A DNA stretch of 64,000 nucleotides from JAKEFM01 sp035695825 (GTDB taxonomy: Bacteria; Planctomycetota; UBA1135; JAKEFM01), in contig DASRRH010000031.1 of the NCBI GenBank assembly GCA_035695825.1, positions 62,001-126,000 of the forward strand. The letters are read 5' to 3'. Shown piece by piece: positions 16,806 through 24,993 of this stretch (position 1 is its first letter; each line of letters begins with the position of its first letter). Below the pieces are notes generated by a model, which searched no databases, was not told the DNA's origin, and saw nothing but the letters and a program-made list of their open reading frames with translations. A program made the translations under genes and the position numbers.

Positions 16806-17521
16806 GGCCGGCGCGCGAGGACCATCCACGAGAGGCCCGCCGGAAAGGGGAAGAGGCGCAGGATCGCGCGCTCGATCGAGAGGAGGAGCCCGAGGGCCGC
16901 GTTCACCGGAGCGGGGACCTCGCGGACGTCCGAGCCCCCCCCGCGGGAGCGGAATCGGCGGGTGATCGCGAGGAGCGGGACGAGCGGGAGCCCCCACCCC
17001 GTCGAGCGCGCAACCGTGAACCCCTCTTCCCGGGCGCGCGTCTCGAGCTCGCCCCGGCGGTAGCGGCGGCGGTGGCCGAGGGCGCGGTCGTGCTCGGAGA
17101 AGAGGGAGGGGTAGGCGGGCACGTTCGCGAGGAGGAAGCCCCCCGGGCGCAGGACCCGGGCGATCTCCCGGAGAGCGCCCCGATCGTCGTCGAGGTGCTC
17201 GAGGAGGTCGAAGGCGGTGACGAGGTCGACGCAGGCGTCCCGGACCGGCACGCTCGCCCCGTCGCCCCGGACGAGTCGGGCGAGGCCTCGCCGCCGGCAG
17301 TACGCGAGCCCCGCGGCGTTGCCGTCGACGCCGATCGAGGGGAGGTCGCAGAGGAGGGTGCGGAGCGTCTGGCCCGTCCCGCAGCCGAGGTCGAGGGCGG
17401 GCCCGCGCACGCCGGCGCGCCTCGCCTCGCGGAGGAAGCGCGCGGCGAGCGCGCGCTTGCCCCGGAACCAGAAATGGCGCTCCTCGACCCGGGCCATCGC
17501 CTCGACCTCGCGGGCGTCCAC
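16802..17521 (-). CDS. Class I SAM-dependent methyltransferase
   Basis: A 239-residue enzyme with ALDLGCGTGQTLR (motif I, about 43), IGVDGNAAGL and FDLLEHLDDDRGAL. The N-terminal EERHFWFRGKR block and the HDRALGHRRRY segment match the methyltransferase at 6907-7722, so the two are paralogues in two different glycan-type operons. It starts 3 bases after the GT2 stop and its own stop is shared with the TTG of the DNA glycosylase. The C-terminal region is hydrophobic (PVNAALGLLLSIERAI), suggesting membrane association and a lipid-linked substrate. Confidence 0.8.
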   Translation of the reverse strand: MDAREVEAMARVEERHFWFRGKRALAARFLREARRAGVRGPALDLGCGTGQTLRTLLCDLPSIGVDGNAAGLAYCRRRGLARLVRGDGASVPVRDACVDLVTAFDLLEHLDDDRGALREIARVLRPGGFLLANVPAYPSLFSEHDRALGHRRRYRRGELETRAREEGFTVARSTGWGLPLVPLLAITRRFRSRGGGSDVREVPAPVNAALGLLLSIERAILRLFPFPAGLSWMVLARRP

Positions 17522-17524
17522 GGG

Positions 17525-18244
17525 CTAGCGGCGGTAGCGGCCGAGGAGGCGCCGCGCGGCGATCCGGAGGATCTCGAGGAGGGAGCGGGGAAGGTCGAGC
17601 CCCAGGCGGACCTTCGTGTCCGGGTCGTTCGTCCACCGGACCGGGACCTCGCGGATCGGGATCCCTCGCGCGCGGGCGATCGCGACGATCTCGGCGTCGA
17701 ACGCCCAACGGTCGACCGTCTGTCGCGCGAAGATCTCGCGGCACGCGGCCGCGGAGAAGCCCTTGAACCCGCAGGTGAAGTCGCGCACGCCCGGCGCGAC
17801 GAGCGCGCGGGCGATCCAGGTGAACCCCTTGCCGAGCACTTCCCGCGCGCGCGGTTGGCGCCGCTCGAGCACGGAGCCCGCGATCCGCCGGCTCCCGAGC
17901 ACGACCCCGGCGCCGTCGTGCAGCGCCGGGAGGAAGGTCTCGATCGCCTCGGGGGGGGTCGAGAGGTCGGCGTCGAGAAAGAAGACGAAGTCGCCGCGCG
18001 CGGCGCGCACGCCTTCGCGGACGGCGGCGCCCTTCCCGCGGTTGCGCGCCAGGCGGAGGAGTCGCAGGCGCGGGTCCTCCCGGGCGCGCGCCTCCGCGAC
18101 CGCCGCCGTCCGGTCGGCGGAGCCGTCGTCGACGACGAGCACCTCGAAGGGCTCGCCTCTCTCCGCGAGGAACCGGCAGAGCCGGGAGAGGGAGTGCGCG
18201 AGGACGGCTTCTTCGTTGAAGGCGGGGACGACGACGCTGATCAC
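17525..18244 (-). CDS. Family 2 glycosyltransferase, dolichyl-phosphate-glucose-type
   Basis: A 239-residue GT2 protein starting at GTG 18244 (M-ISVVVPAFNEEAVLAHSL). The donor motifs VVDDGSADRT and FFLDADLSTPP (DAD) are intact. GSRRIAGS, FTCGFKGFSA and RWTNDPDTKVRLG are shared with dolichyl-phosphate beta-glucosyltransferases (Alg5-like). It probably makes a polyprenyl-phosphate sugar used by membrane glycosyltransferases such as the YfhO-like protein encoded divergently. First gene of its minus-strand operon. Confidence 0.85.
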   Translation of the reverse strand: MISVVVPAFNEEAVLAHSLSRLCRFLAERGEPFEVLVVDDGSADRTAAVAEARAREDPRLRLLRLARNRGKGAAVREGVRAARGDFVFFLDADLSTPPEAIETFLPALHDGAGVVLGSRRIAGSVLERRQPRAREVLGKGFTWIARALVAPGVRDFTCGFKGFSAAACREIFARQTVDRWAFDAEIVAIARARGIPIREVPVRWTNDPDTKVRLGLDLPRSLLEILRIAARRLLGRYRR

Positions 18245-18298
18245 GCGCGGGGGAGCCGGGGATTCTACGCGGGGTGGGAGAGAGGCAGCGCGGGGCTC

Positions 18299-18304
18299 TA
18301 TACT
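18299..18304 (+). promoter_or_regulatory. -10 box for the YfhO-like gene
   Basis: TATACT ends 11 bases before the GTG at 18316, so the transcript would have a leader of only about 4 bases. No convincing -35 box is visible. Confidence 0.45.
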
Positions 18305-18315
18305 CCCCGCCCCCC

Positions 18316-21156
18316 GTGAGCCCCGATCCGACGAGGAGCGGCGCCCGTCTCGCGGAGGTCCTCCTCGCCGCCGCCGCGGCCGCGCTCCTCGCCTGCGCCT
18401 TCCTGCGCGAGACGCTCTTCGACCCGGGGAAGGTCCTCGGAGCGCTCGACCACCCGCTCGCGCACCTCCCCTGGTCGGCGCGCTATCCCTCGAACCCCCC
18501 GAGGAACCCCGAGCTCTCCGATCCCGCGATCGTCTTCGACCCGTTCCTCCACTTCCTCCGGCGCGAGGTGCAGGCCGGGGAGGGGCTCCCCGCCTGGAAC
18601 CCGCACCAGTTCTGCGGCGTCCCTGCGGCGGGGAACCCCCAGTTCGGGCACTTCTCCCCGGTGCGCTCCCTCGTCCACGCGTTCCCCGTCGAGCGCTCCC
18701 TCGCCTTCCAGGCCGCGGCGAAGCTCTTCGTCGCGCTCCTCTCCGCCTACCTGCTGGCCCGCCGGCTCGGCCTCTCCCCCGCGGCCTCGGGCCTCGCGGG
18801 GCTCGGGTTCGGGCTCGGGGGCTACCAGGTCCTCTGGCTCCTCTATCCCCTCTCGGACGTCTCCTTCCTCGCGCCCGCCGTCTTCCTCGCGCTCGAGCGG
18901 TGGTTCGCCGTCGGGTCGCGGCGCGCTCTCGCCGCGATCGCGGCCTCCTTCGGGCTCGCCGCGCTCGGCGGACATCCGGAGACGGCGTTCTTCCTCGGCG
19001 CGTGCGCGGGGGCGCATGCGCTCGTCCGAGGACTCGCCCGCTTTTCGCAGGGCGCCGATGCGGTGGTCCGGAGCGCGGGGGGGGCGATCCTCGGGCTCGC
19101 GCTCGGCGGGCTCCTCGCCTCGATCTCCGCCCTCCCCGCGCTCGAGTACCTGAAGGAGAGCGTCGCCAAGGACCTCCGCGCGGCGAGCCTCCCTCCCGTC
19201 CGCCTCGGCGGCAAGGACCTCCTCGCGCTCCTCGGCCTCCCGATCTTCGTCCTCCTCTTCCTCCGCATCGCCCGCGAGATCCGGGGGGCGGGGAGATTCT
19301 CCCGGGCGGCCGGATGGGGCGGCGCCCTCGGCGTCCTCCTCGCGGCGCTCGGGCTCTTCCTCCTCGGCCCGGCGACTCTCGGGCGGCTGGTCCCCGCGCT
19401 CCTCCCCGACTTCTACGGGAATCCGGTCTTCGGGCCCGCGTACGAGGGGCGGACGGCCTACCTCCAGGCCGCGGCCCCCTATGCGGGGCTCGCGACGGCG
19501 CTCCTCGCGCTCGTCTCGTTCGTCGCGGTCCCGGGGAGGAGGCTCTGGAAGGGGACGTTCCTCGCCGCCTTCGCCCTGATCGGCGGAATCCCTCTTCTCT
19601 CCCCGCTCCTCCGGCTCCTGCCGGGCCTCTCGATCGCGGAGCCGAGCCGGGCCGCCCCCCTCGCGAACCTGGCGAGCGCCCTCCTCGCGGGCTTCGCGCT
19701 CGACCGGATCCTCGGGGAAGGGCGCGCGCTGCGCCACGCCCTCGCCGGGCTCGGGGCCTGCGCGCTCGTCGCCGGAGGGGCGGCCCTGGTCGTGCCTTCC
19801 CCGACTCTCCCCGGGCCTGCCCCGGTCCCGGCGCCCTGGGTTCCGGGCGGGAGGCTTCTCGGCTTCCGAGAGCCGAAGGACGGGTCCACGATCGGAGGGA
19901 CGAGGTTCCCCCTCGCGGGGTGGGTCGTCGGTCTCCACGAAGGGGACCGGATCGAAGTCGACCTCGACCGGGGCGAGGGCGTGCGGGCTCGCGCCTCGGC
20001 CCCGCTCGACGCGCCGGCCGTCGAGGGGGCTGCCGGCGAAGCAGGGCTGCGCGGCTTCTCCGGCGCCTTCGAGCCCCTCCTCGTCCCGGAAGGCCGGTAC
20101 CGCATCGTCGGGAGGATCCTCGACGCGGCCGGGCGCGAGGCGGGCGTCTTCGACGGCGGCGTCGTGGCGCTTCGAGCCCGGGGGAAGTTCCCCGCGCGCG
20201 CGGGACTGCTCGCGGCCGGCCTCGCCCTCTTCCTCGGCCTCGCCGCGGCGGGGCGCGCATCCCCCTCCCTGGCGCGGGGCGCGATCGCGGCGCTCGTCGG
20301 GCTCGACCTCTGGCTCTTCGGGAACGGGTTCAACCCGGCGGGAGACGCGTCGCGCGTCTATCCGACGACGAAGCTCGAGGAGTTCCTGCGCGAGGACCCC
20401 GACCTGTTCGGGGACCAGAAGCAGGGGAGGGTCTGGACGGAAGCGGGCGTCTTTCCCCCCGACGTGGCGACGCGCCTCGGGTTCCTCGACGTGCGCGGCT
20501 ACGACGCGATCGACCTCGCGCGATTCGACCTGTTCCTCGACGCGCTCTCGCGCAACCCGCGCCTCTTCATCGCGTTCCGCACCCTGCGGGACCTGCGCAC
20601 GGACCTCCCCGCCTTCGACCTCCTCGGGATCAAGGTCGTCGCGACGCCGCATGTCTACCGGAACCCGAGGTTCCTCCTCGTGTGGGAGGGGGAGAACGTC
20701 CACGTCTACCGGAACCGAGATTTCCGCGGCCTCGCGATCCTCTCCCCCGGCGTGCAGCGGGCCTCCGAGGTGACCTCGGCCGAGCAGGTCGACCCCTCCC
20801 GCGCCGCGCTCGTCGAGGAGGATGTCGCGCTCGAGTCCCCCTTCGCGAAGGGAGAGGCGCGCGTCGTCTCCCACTCCCCCGACCGCGTCGTCGTCCAGGC
20901 GAGCCTCGACGGGGAGGGGATCCTCACCCTCTGCGAGAACTGGTTCCCGGGCTGGACGGTCGAGGTCGACGGGAAGCGGGAGCGGCTGCTCCGGACCTTC
21001 ACGACCTTCCGGGGCGTGAAGCTCGTGGGGGGGGAACAACGGGACCACGAGGTCGTGTTCGCCTACCGCCCCCTCTCGCTGCGGATCGGGCTCGCGCTCT
21101 CGCTCGCGGCGGCGGCGGGGATCTTCGCGCTCGCGCTCCTCCCCCGTCGCGGCTAG
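18316..21156 (+). CDS. YfhO-like multi-pass membrane protein (putative glycosyltransferase)
   Basis: A 946-residue protein starting at GTG 18316; a GTG 42 bases upstream is in frame but lies across the -10 box. An N-terminal helix is followed by the family block (FDPFLHFLRREVQAGEGLPAWNPHQFCG; Asp-Pro then Trp-Asn-Pro) and about a dozen membrane helices. A periplasmic beta domain (about 515-620) comes next, and the C-terminus has VVVQASLDGEGILTLCENWFPGWTVEVDG, typical of YfhO/bacterial membrane proteins of the GT-C superfamily. It likely transfers lipid-linked sugars to an envelope polymer. It shares a 4-base palindromic CTAG stop with the convergent ligase gene. Confidence 0.75.
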   Translation: MSPDPTRSGARLAEVLLAAAAAALLACAFLRETLFDPGKVLGALDHPLAHLPWSARYPSNPPRNPELSDPAIVFDPFLHFLRREVQAGEGLPAWNPHQFCGVPAAGNPQFGHFSPVRSLVHAFPVERSLAFQAAAKLFVALLSAYLLARRLGLSPAASGLAGLGFGLGGYQVLWLLYPLSDVSFLAPAVFLALERWFAVGSRRALAAIAASFGLAALGGHPETAFFLGACAGAHALVRGLARFSQGADAVVRSAGGAILGLALGGLLASISALPALEYLKESVAKDLRAASLPPVRLGGKDLLALLGLPIFVLLFLRIAREIRGAGRFSRAAGWGGALGVLLAALGLFLLGPATLGRLVPALLPDFYGNPVFGPAYEGRTAYLQAAAPYAGLATALLALVSFVAVPGRRLWKGTFLAAFALIGGIPLLSPLLRLLPGLSIAEPSRAAPLANLASALLAGFALDRILGEGRALRHALAGLGACALVAGGAALVVPSPTLPGPAPVPAPWVPGGRLLGFREPKDGSTIGGTRFPLAGWVVGLHEGDRIEVDLDRGEGVRARASAPLDAPAVEGAAGEAGLRGFSGAFEPLLVPEGRYRIVGRILDAAGREAGVFDGGVVALRARGKFPARAGLLAAGLALFLGLAAAGRASPSLARGAIAALVGLDLWLFGNGFNPAGDASRVYPTTKLEEFLREDPDLFGDQKQGRVWTEAGVFPPDVATRLGFLDVRGYDAIDLARFDLFLDALSRNPRLFIAFRTLRDLRTDLPAFDLLGIKVVATPHVYRNPRFLLVWEGENVHVYRNRDFRGLAILSPGVQRASEVTSAEQVDPSRAALVEEDVALESPFAKGEARVVSHSPDRVVVQASLDGEGILTLCENWFPGWTVEVDGKRERLLRTFTTFRGVKLVGGEQRDHEVVFAYRPLSLRIGLALSLAAAAGIFALALLPRRG

Positions 21157-22994
21157 CGCGGAAGGAGGGGGCCGAGGAGCGGATCGACCTCGAGCCGGCC
21201 GCGATCCTGCGGGAAGTCCTCGAGGTGGGCGCGGAGGAAGCGTTCCGCGCGGGAGCGCTCTCCCTTCCGCGCGAGACCCGACGCGGCGCGAAGCAGCGGG
21301 TTCGATCCGGGCCGAAGGGCCGCCTCCTCGCGCAGGTGCCGGATCGCCTCCTCGTCGCGCCCCCCGCGCGCCGCGAGCTCGGCGAGGTTGGCGGGTCCGC
21401 GCGGGTCGAGCGGGGAGAGGACCCGCACCCGCGAAAAATCGCGCTCCGCGTCCCGGAGGAGGCCGAGCTCCGCGAGGACGATCCCGCGGTTGAGGAGCCA
21501 CGCCGGCTCGTTCGGTCGCAGCCGAAGCGCCCGGTCGAGACACGCCCGGGCCCTCGCGAGGTCGACGGGGGCATGCTCGCGGCAGTCGCGCCCGAGCGTC
21601 GCGAGGAGGAAGGGGTCGAAGGGGTTTCGGCGCACGGCTTGCTCGAGCGGCGCCCGGTCGCGCTCTTCGGAGGCGAAGTAGCGCGCGAGGCGAAGCTCGG
21701 ACGAGATCCCCCTCGCCCCGTCGAACGCGGCGAGGCCGAGCACCGGGAGGAGGAGGAGGGCGCCGAGCCGGCTCGCGCGGGGCGAAGGGGCTTTCCCCCG
21801 GTCCGGCTCGACGAGGGCGAGGAGACCGAAGAAGAGAAGGAGGGTCGGTGGGTTCGCGAGGAGGGGCGAGCGGAAGAGCGAGTTCGCGGCGATCGCCACG
21901 GCTCCGGCCGCGGCGGGGATCGCCGGGGTCCGGGAGCACGCCCTCGACGCCGCGAGGAGGAGACCGAGCAGGGCGAGGAGGCCGGGGACCCCCGTCTCGG
22001 CCGCGATCTGGAGCGGGTCGCAGTGCGCCGTCTCGGGGGAGGACTCCACGGCGAATCCACGCGAGGAGATCCGCGCCTCCTCCGGGTCCCGATAGGGGGG
22101 GAAGGCGGCGGCGAAGTTCCCCGCGCCGACGCCGACCGCGGCGTGCTCGGCGAACATCCGAAGCGTCGAGACGTCGATCCGGGCGCGCACCTCGAAGGAG
22201 TCGGGGACGGCCCCCCCCTCGGAGCTCGGGGCGGCAGGCGCGGCCTCGCTCGCCCCGACGGGGCGGAAGGAAAAGCCGATCCCCCAGGCGAGGAGCGCCG
22301 CCGCGCCGACTCCGAGCGCGCGGAGGAAGCGGTCCCGGAGCCCGAGGAAGAGGGCGGCGGCGGCGAGGGAGACGGCGGCCGCGCGGGTCCCGGCCGCGCC
22401 CGCGTAGAGGGGGCCGACGACGAGGGTGGCGCCCGCGAGCGCGCGCGGGAGCCCTCCGTGCAGGAGCCCGCCGAGCGCGACGGCGACGCACGGGACGACG
22501 TACTCCGCCGCGGCGTTGGTGTTCCCGAAGGTCGAGACCGGATAGCGGCGGCTCTCGTAGACGCGGAGCACGGCGGAGAGGTCGACCCCCGCGCGCTGGA
22601 GCAGGCCGTAGGCCGCGACCGCGAGTCCGGAGGCGACGGCGACCGCGAGGAACGCGCGGGACGCGCTCCCCTCTTTCCTCAGGACGCCGGCGAAGAGCCC
22701 GGCGCCCCCGAGCGCGAGGAGGGTTCGCGCGCCGGCGAAGAGGTCGGTCGCGGCGAGGAGGCTCAAGGCCATCGCGGCGAGGAGGGCGAGAAGGGGCCCC
22801 CGGAAGGGGATCGCGATCCCTTCGCCCCGGGCGAGGGCGGGCCCCACCCCGAAACGGAGGAGGAACGCGACGAGGAGCAGGGTCGCGAGCCCGGCCTTCG
22901 CAGCGCCGAAGCGCGGGAGCACCGGGTCGAAGCAGAGCGCCGTCCCCGCGAGGAGGGCGCCCGCGGCGACGCCGAGGCCCCTCCCGGGGGTCAT
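21153..22994 (-). CDS. O-antigen ligase/polymerase-like membrane protein with C-terminal TPRs
   Basis: A 613-residue protein starting at ATG 22994 (ATGA overlap with ftsY stop). About ten hydrophobic segments surround a Wzy_C/O-antigen-ligase core: FGNTNAAAEYVVP, GTRAAAVSLA, GVGAGNF and HCDPLQIAAETGVPGLLALLGL, the last being the family's periplasmic His loop. From about residue 455 two to four TPR units follow (DLARARACLDRALRLRPNEP; LRDAERDFSRVRVLSPLDP), as in environmental ligase-TPR fusions. It probably joins or polymerises surface polysaccharide. It is placed last in the ribH-nusB-ftsY operon, and its function is not obviously related to theirs. Confidence 0.75.
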   Translation of the reverse strand: MTPGRGLGVAAGALLAGTALCFDPVLPRFGAAKAGLATLLLVAFLLRFGVGPALARGEGIAIPFRGPLLALLAAMALSLLAATDLFAGARTLLALGGAGLFAGVLRKEGSASRAFLAVAVASGLAVAAYGLLQRAGVDLSAVLRVYESRRYPVSTFGNTNAAAEYVVPCVAVALGGLLHGGLPRALAGATLVVGPLYAGAAGTRAAAVSLAAAALFLGLRDRFLRALGVGAAALLAWGIGFSFRPVGASEAAPAAPSSEGGAVPDSFEVRARIDVSTLRMFAEHAAVGVGAGNFAAAFPPYRDPEEARISSRGFAVESSPETAHCDPLQIAAETGVPGLLALLGLLLAASRACSRTPAIPAAAGAVAIAANSLFRSPLLANPPTLLLFFGLLALVEPDRGKAPSPRASRLGALLLLPVLGLAAFDGARGISSELRLARYFASEERDRAPLEQAVRRNPFDPFLLATLGRDCREHAPVDLARARACLDRALRLRPNEPAWLLNRGIVLAELGLLRDAERDFSRVRVLSPLDPRGPANLAELAARGGRDEEAIRHLREEAALRPGSNPLLRAASGLARKGERSRAERFLRAHLEDFPQDRGRLEVDPLLGPLLPR

Positions 22995-23914
22995 CCCGCC
23001 GCGCGGACCGCTGGCTCGAGGATCGCCTCGACGAAGGAGGCGGGGTCGAAGCGCTCGAGGTCGTCGAGCCCCTCGCCGAGGCCGACGAACTTGACCGGCA
23101 CCCCGAGCCGCTCGCGGATCCCGAAGACCGCGCCCCCCTTCGCCGTCCCGTCGAGCTTCGCGAGGACGATCCCGCTCACCTCGATCGCCTCGCGGAAGAC
23201 CTCGCTCTGGACGAGGGCGTTTTGCCCCGTCGTCGCGTCGAGGACGAGGAGGGTCTCGTGCGGCGCGCCCGGGACCTTCCCGGCGAGGACGCGACGGATC
23301 TTCCGGAGCTCCTCCATCAGGTTCCTCTGCGTGTGGAGGCGGCCGGCCGTGTCGACGACGAGGACGTCGATGTCCCGGGCGAGGGCGGCCTCCGCGGCGT
23401 CGAAGGCGACGGCGGCGGGGTCGCCCCCGGGCGCCCCTTTCACGATCGGGACGCCGAGGCGCTCCGCCCAGATCGTCAGCTGCTCGACCGCCGCCGCCCG
23501 GAACGTGTCCCCGGCGGCGAGGATCACGGACTTCCCCTCGGCCTGGAGGTGGCGCGCGAGCTTCGCGATCGTCGTCGTCTTCCCCGAGCCGTTCACGCCG
23601 GCGACGAGGACGACGGTCGGGCCCGAGGAGGCGAACGCGATCCCGCCCCCGCACCCCTCGAGCCTCCGGAGGAGCGCCGCGCGCAGGAAGGGGAGGACCT
23701 CCCCCGTCGTCTTGATCTCGCGGCGCTTGTAGGCGCGCCGGACCTCCTCGACGAGGGGGGAGGCGGCGGAGCCGAGGTCGGCCGTGTAGAGGACCTCCTC
23801 GAGCCGGTCGAGGAAGGGCTCGTCGAGGTCGCGCCCGATCGCGAGGAGCGCCTTCAGCCCCTCCCCGAAGATCTCGCGGGTCTTGCGCAGGCCGTCGAAG
23901 AGGCGGCGGAGCAA
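22991..23914 (-). CDS. ftsY: Signal recognition particle receptor FtsY
   Basis: A 307-residue FtsY, the SRP receptor GTPase that delivers nascent membrane proteins to the translocon. It has the NG domain only: helical N (about 1-95), then G-1 GVNGSGKTTTIAKLA (about 104), DTFRAAAVEQL, the DTAGRLHT G-3 and TKLD-like AKLDGTAKGG. The acidic A domain of E. coli is missing, as in many short FtsY proteins. The start is TTG 23914. Stop overlaps the ATG of the ligase gene. Seven bases separate it from nusB. Confidence 0.95.
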   Translation of the reverse strand: MLRRLFDGLRKTREIFGEGLKALLAIGRDLDEPFLDRLEEVLYTADLGSAASPLVEEVRRAYKRREIKTTGEVLPFLRAALLRRLEGCGGGIAFASSGPTVVLVAGVNGSGKTTTIAKLARHLQAEGKSVILAAGDTFRAAAVEQLTIWAERLGVPIVKGAPGGDPAAVAFDAAEAALARDIDVLVVDTAGRLHTQRNLMEELRKIRRVLAGKVPGAPHETLLVLDATTGQNALVQSEVFREAIEVSGIVLAKLDGTAKGGAVFGIRERLGVPVKFVGLGEGLDDLERFDPASFVEAILEPAVRAAG

Positions 23915-23920
23915 GCGTCG

Positions 23921-24433
23921 CTATCGGGGAGGGGAGGCGGGATCGGCGGGGACGGCCCCGCCGGGGTCGTGGGGGGCGGGGACGCCCGCGTCGGCGCCCG
24001 GGGGCTCGTCCCCCTTCACCCCCGCGAGGATGCGCACCCGGTCGAGGATCCCGTTCACGAACGCCCCCGACTGGGTCGTCGAGTAGCGCTTCGCGATCTC
24101 GATCGCCTCGTTGATCGCGACCTTCGGCGGGACCTCCTCGGAGTGGAGGAGCTCGTAGATCCCGAGCCGCAGCACGTTCCGGTCGAGGACCGCCATCCGC
24201 TCGAGGTCCCAGTTCTTCGCCGTCCGGCGGATCCAGCCGTCGATCTCCTCCCGATGGGCGCGGACCCCCCCGACGAGGGCGAGCGCGTAGGCGCGGATCT
24301 CCGGATCGCGCGCCTCCCCCCCGACGTAGGCCTCGGCGTCCCCATAGGCCTCCTCCCCGCGGAGGTCGGCCATGTAGAGGACGTGCAGCGCGTACTCGCG
24401 CGCGCGCGTCCGCCGGCGGAGGACGGCGGTCAC
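23921..24433 (-). CDS. nusB: Transcription antitermination factor NusB
   Basis: A 170-residue NusB, the RNA-binding partner of NusE in rRNA antitermination. Start GTG 24433 overlaps the ribH stop (GTGA). The family blocks RRRTRAREYALHVLYMAD, WDLERMAVLDRNVLRLGIYELLH, PPKVAINEAIEIAKRYST and GAFVNGILDRV are all present. The last 30 residues are a Pro/Ala/Asp-rich tail not seen in the core family. The ribH-nusB order is the common bacterial one. Confidence 0.95.
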   Translation of the reverse strand: MTAVLRRRTRAREYALHVLYMADLRGEEAYGDAEAYVGGEARDPEIRAYALALVGGVRAHREEIDGWIRRTAKNWDLERMAVLDRNVLRLGIYELLHSEEVPPKVAINEAIEIAKRYSTTQSGAFVNGILDRVRILAGVKGDEPPGADAGVPAPHDPGGAVPADPASPPR

Positions 24434-24909
24434 GTCCCGCCTCCCGCCGGAAGCTCCCGGAGCAGGTTCGCCATCTGGAGCGCGACGAGGCCGGCGTCGA
24501 ATCCGCGGTTCCCCTTCGGGCCTCCCGCGCGCGCGAGGGCGTCCTCCATCGACTCGCAGGCGAGGACCTCGAAGGCGACGGGGACCGAGAAGCGCCGCGC
24601 GACCTCGGCGCAGCCGCGGGCGCACTCCCGGGCGATCAGGTCGAAGTGCTCGGTCTCCCCGCGCACGATCGCGCCGAGGGCGACGATCGCGTCGCACGTG
24701 CCCGAAGCGGCGAGGCGCTGCGCCGCGAGGGGGATCTCGAACGCCCCCGGCACGCTCGCGACGGTGATCGCGTCCTCGGCGACCCCGTTCTTCTTCAGGG
24801 CGTCGAGGCAGCCCTGGAGGAGGCGCTGCGCGACGTTCCCGTGGAATCGGCCGACGACGACGCCGATCCGCCGTCCCGATCCGGAGAGGGAGCCCGAGAA
24901 CGCGCGCAT
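24430..24909 (-). CDS. ribH: 6,7-dimethyl-8-ribityllumazine synthase
   Basis: A 159-residue lumazine synthase, which condenses 5-amino-6-ribitylaminouracil with dihydroxybutanone phosphate in riboflavin synthesis. Active-site motifs are visible: GRFHGNVAQRLL, VASVPGAFEIPLAAQRLA, ALGAIVRGETEHFDLI with the catalytic His, and a late PKGNRGFDAG for phosphate binding. ATG 24909 is preceded by a TAGAAT -10 box only 11 bases upstream. First gene of the ribH-nusB-ftsY-ligase operon. Confidence 0.95.
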   Translation of the reverse strand: MRAFSGSLSGSGRRIGVVVGRFHGNVAQRLLQGCLDALKKNGVAEDAITVASVPGAFEIPLAAQRLAASGTCDAIVALGAIVRGETEHFDLIARECARGCAEVARRFSVPVAFEVLACESMEDALARAGGPKGNRGFDAGLVALQMANLLRELPAGGGT

Positions 24910-24920
24910 GGAAGGGCGCG

Positions 24921-24926
24921 ATTCTA
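24921..24926 (-). promoter_or_regulatory. -10 box for ribH
   Basis: TAGAAT read on the minus strand ends 11 bases before the ribH ATG, implying a leader of about 5 bases. It faces the moeA -10 box 60 bases away. Confidence 0.45.
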
Positions 24927-24980
24927 CCGGCACGCCCGCAGGGGGAGGTCCGCTCCCGAAGGGCGCCGTTCGCCCGCCGG

Positions 24981-24986
24981 TATATT
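24981..24986 (+). promoter_or_regulatory. -10 box for moeA (leaderless start)
   Basis: TATATT ends 7 bases before the GTG at 24994, so the expected transcription start coincides with the start codon. No ribosome-binding sequence can fit between them. Confidence 0.55.
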
Positions 24987-24993
24987 CGCCCGG

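Noticed and set aside
18298..22491. A 1397-residue minus-strand open frame
   Set aside because: It is antisense to the YfhO-like gene and in the wrong frame for the ligase gene. No domain is visible.
17616..23732. A 2038-residue plus-strand open frame
   Set aside because: It crosses several genes on both strands with clear family motifs (GT2, YfhO-like, O-antigen ligase, ftsY) and has only low-complexity Arg-rich sequence.
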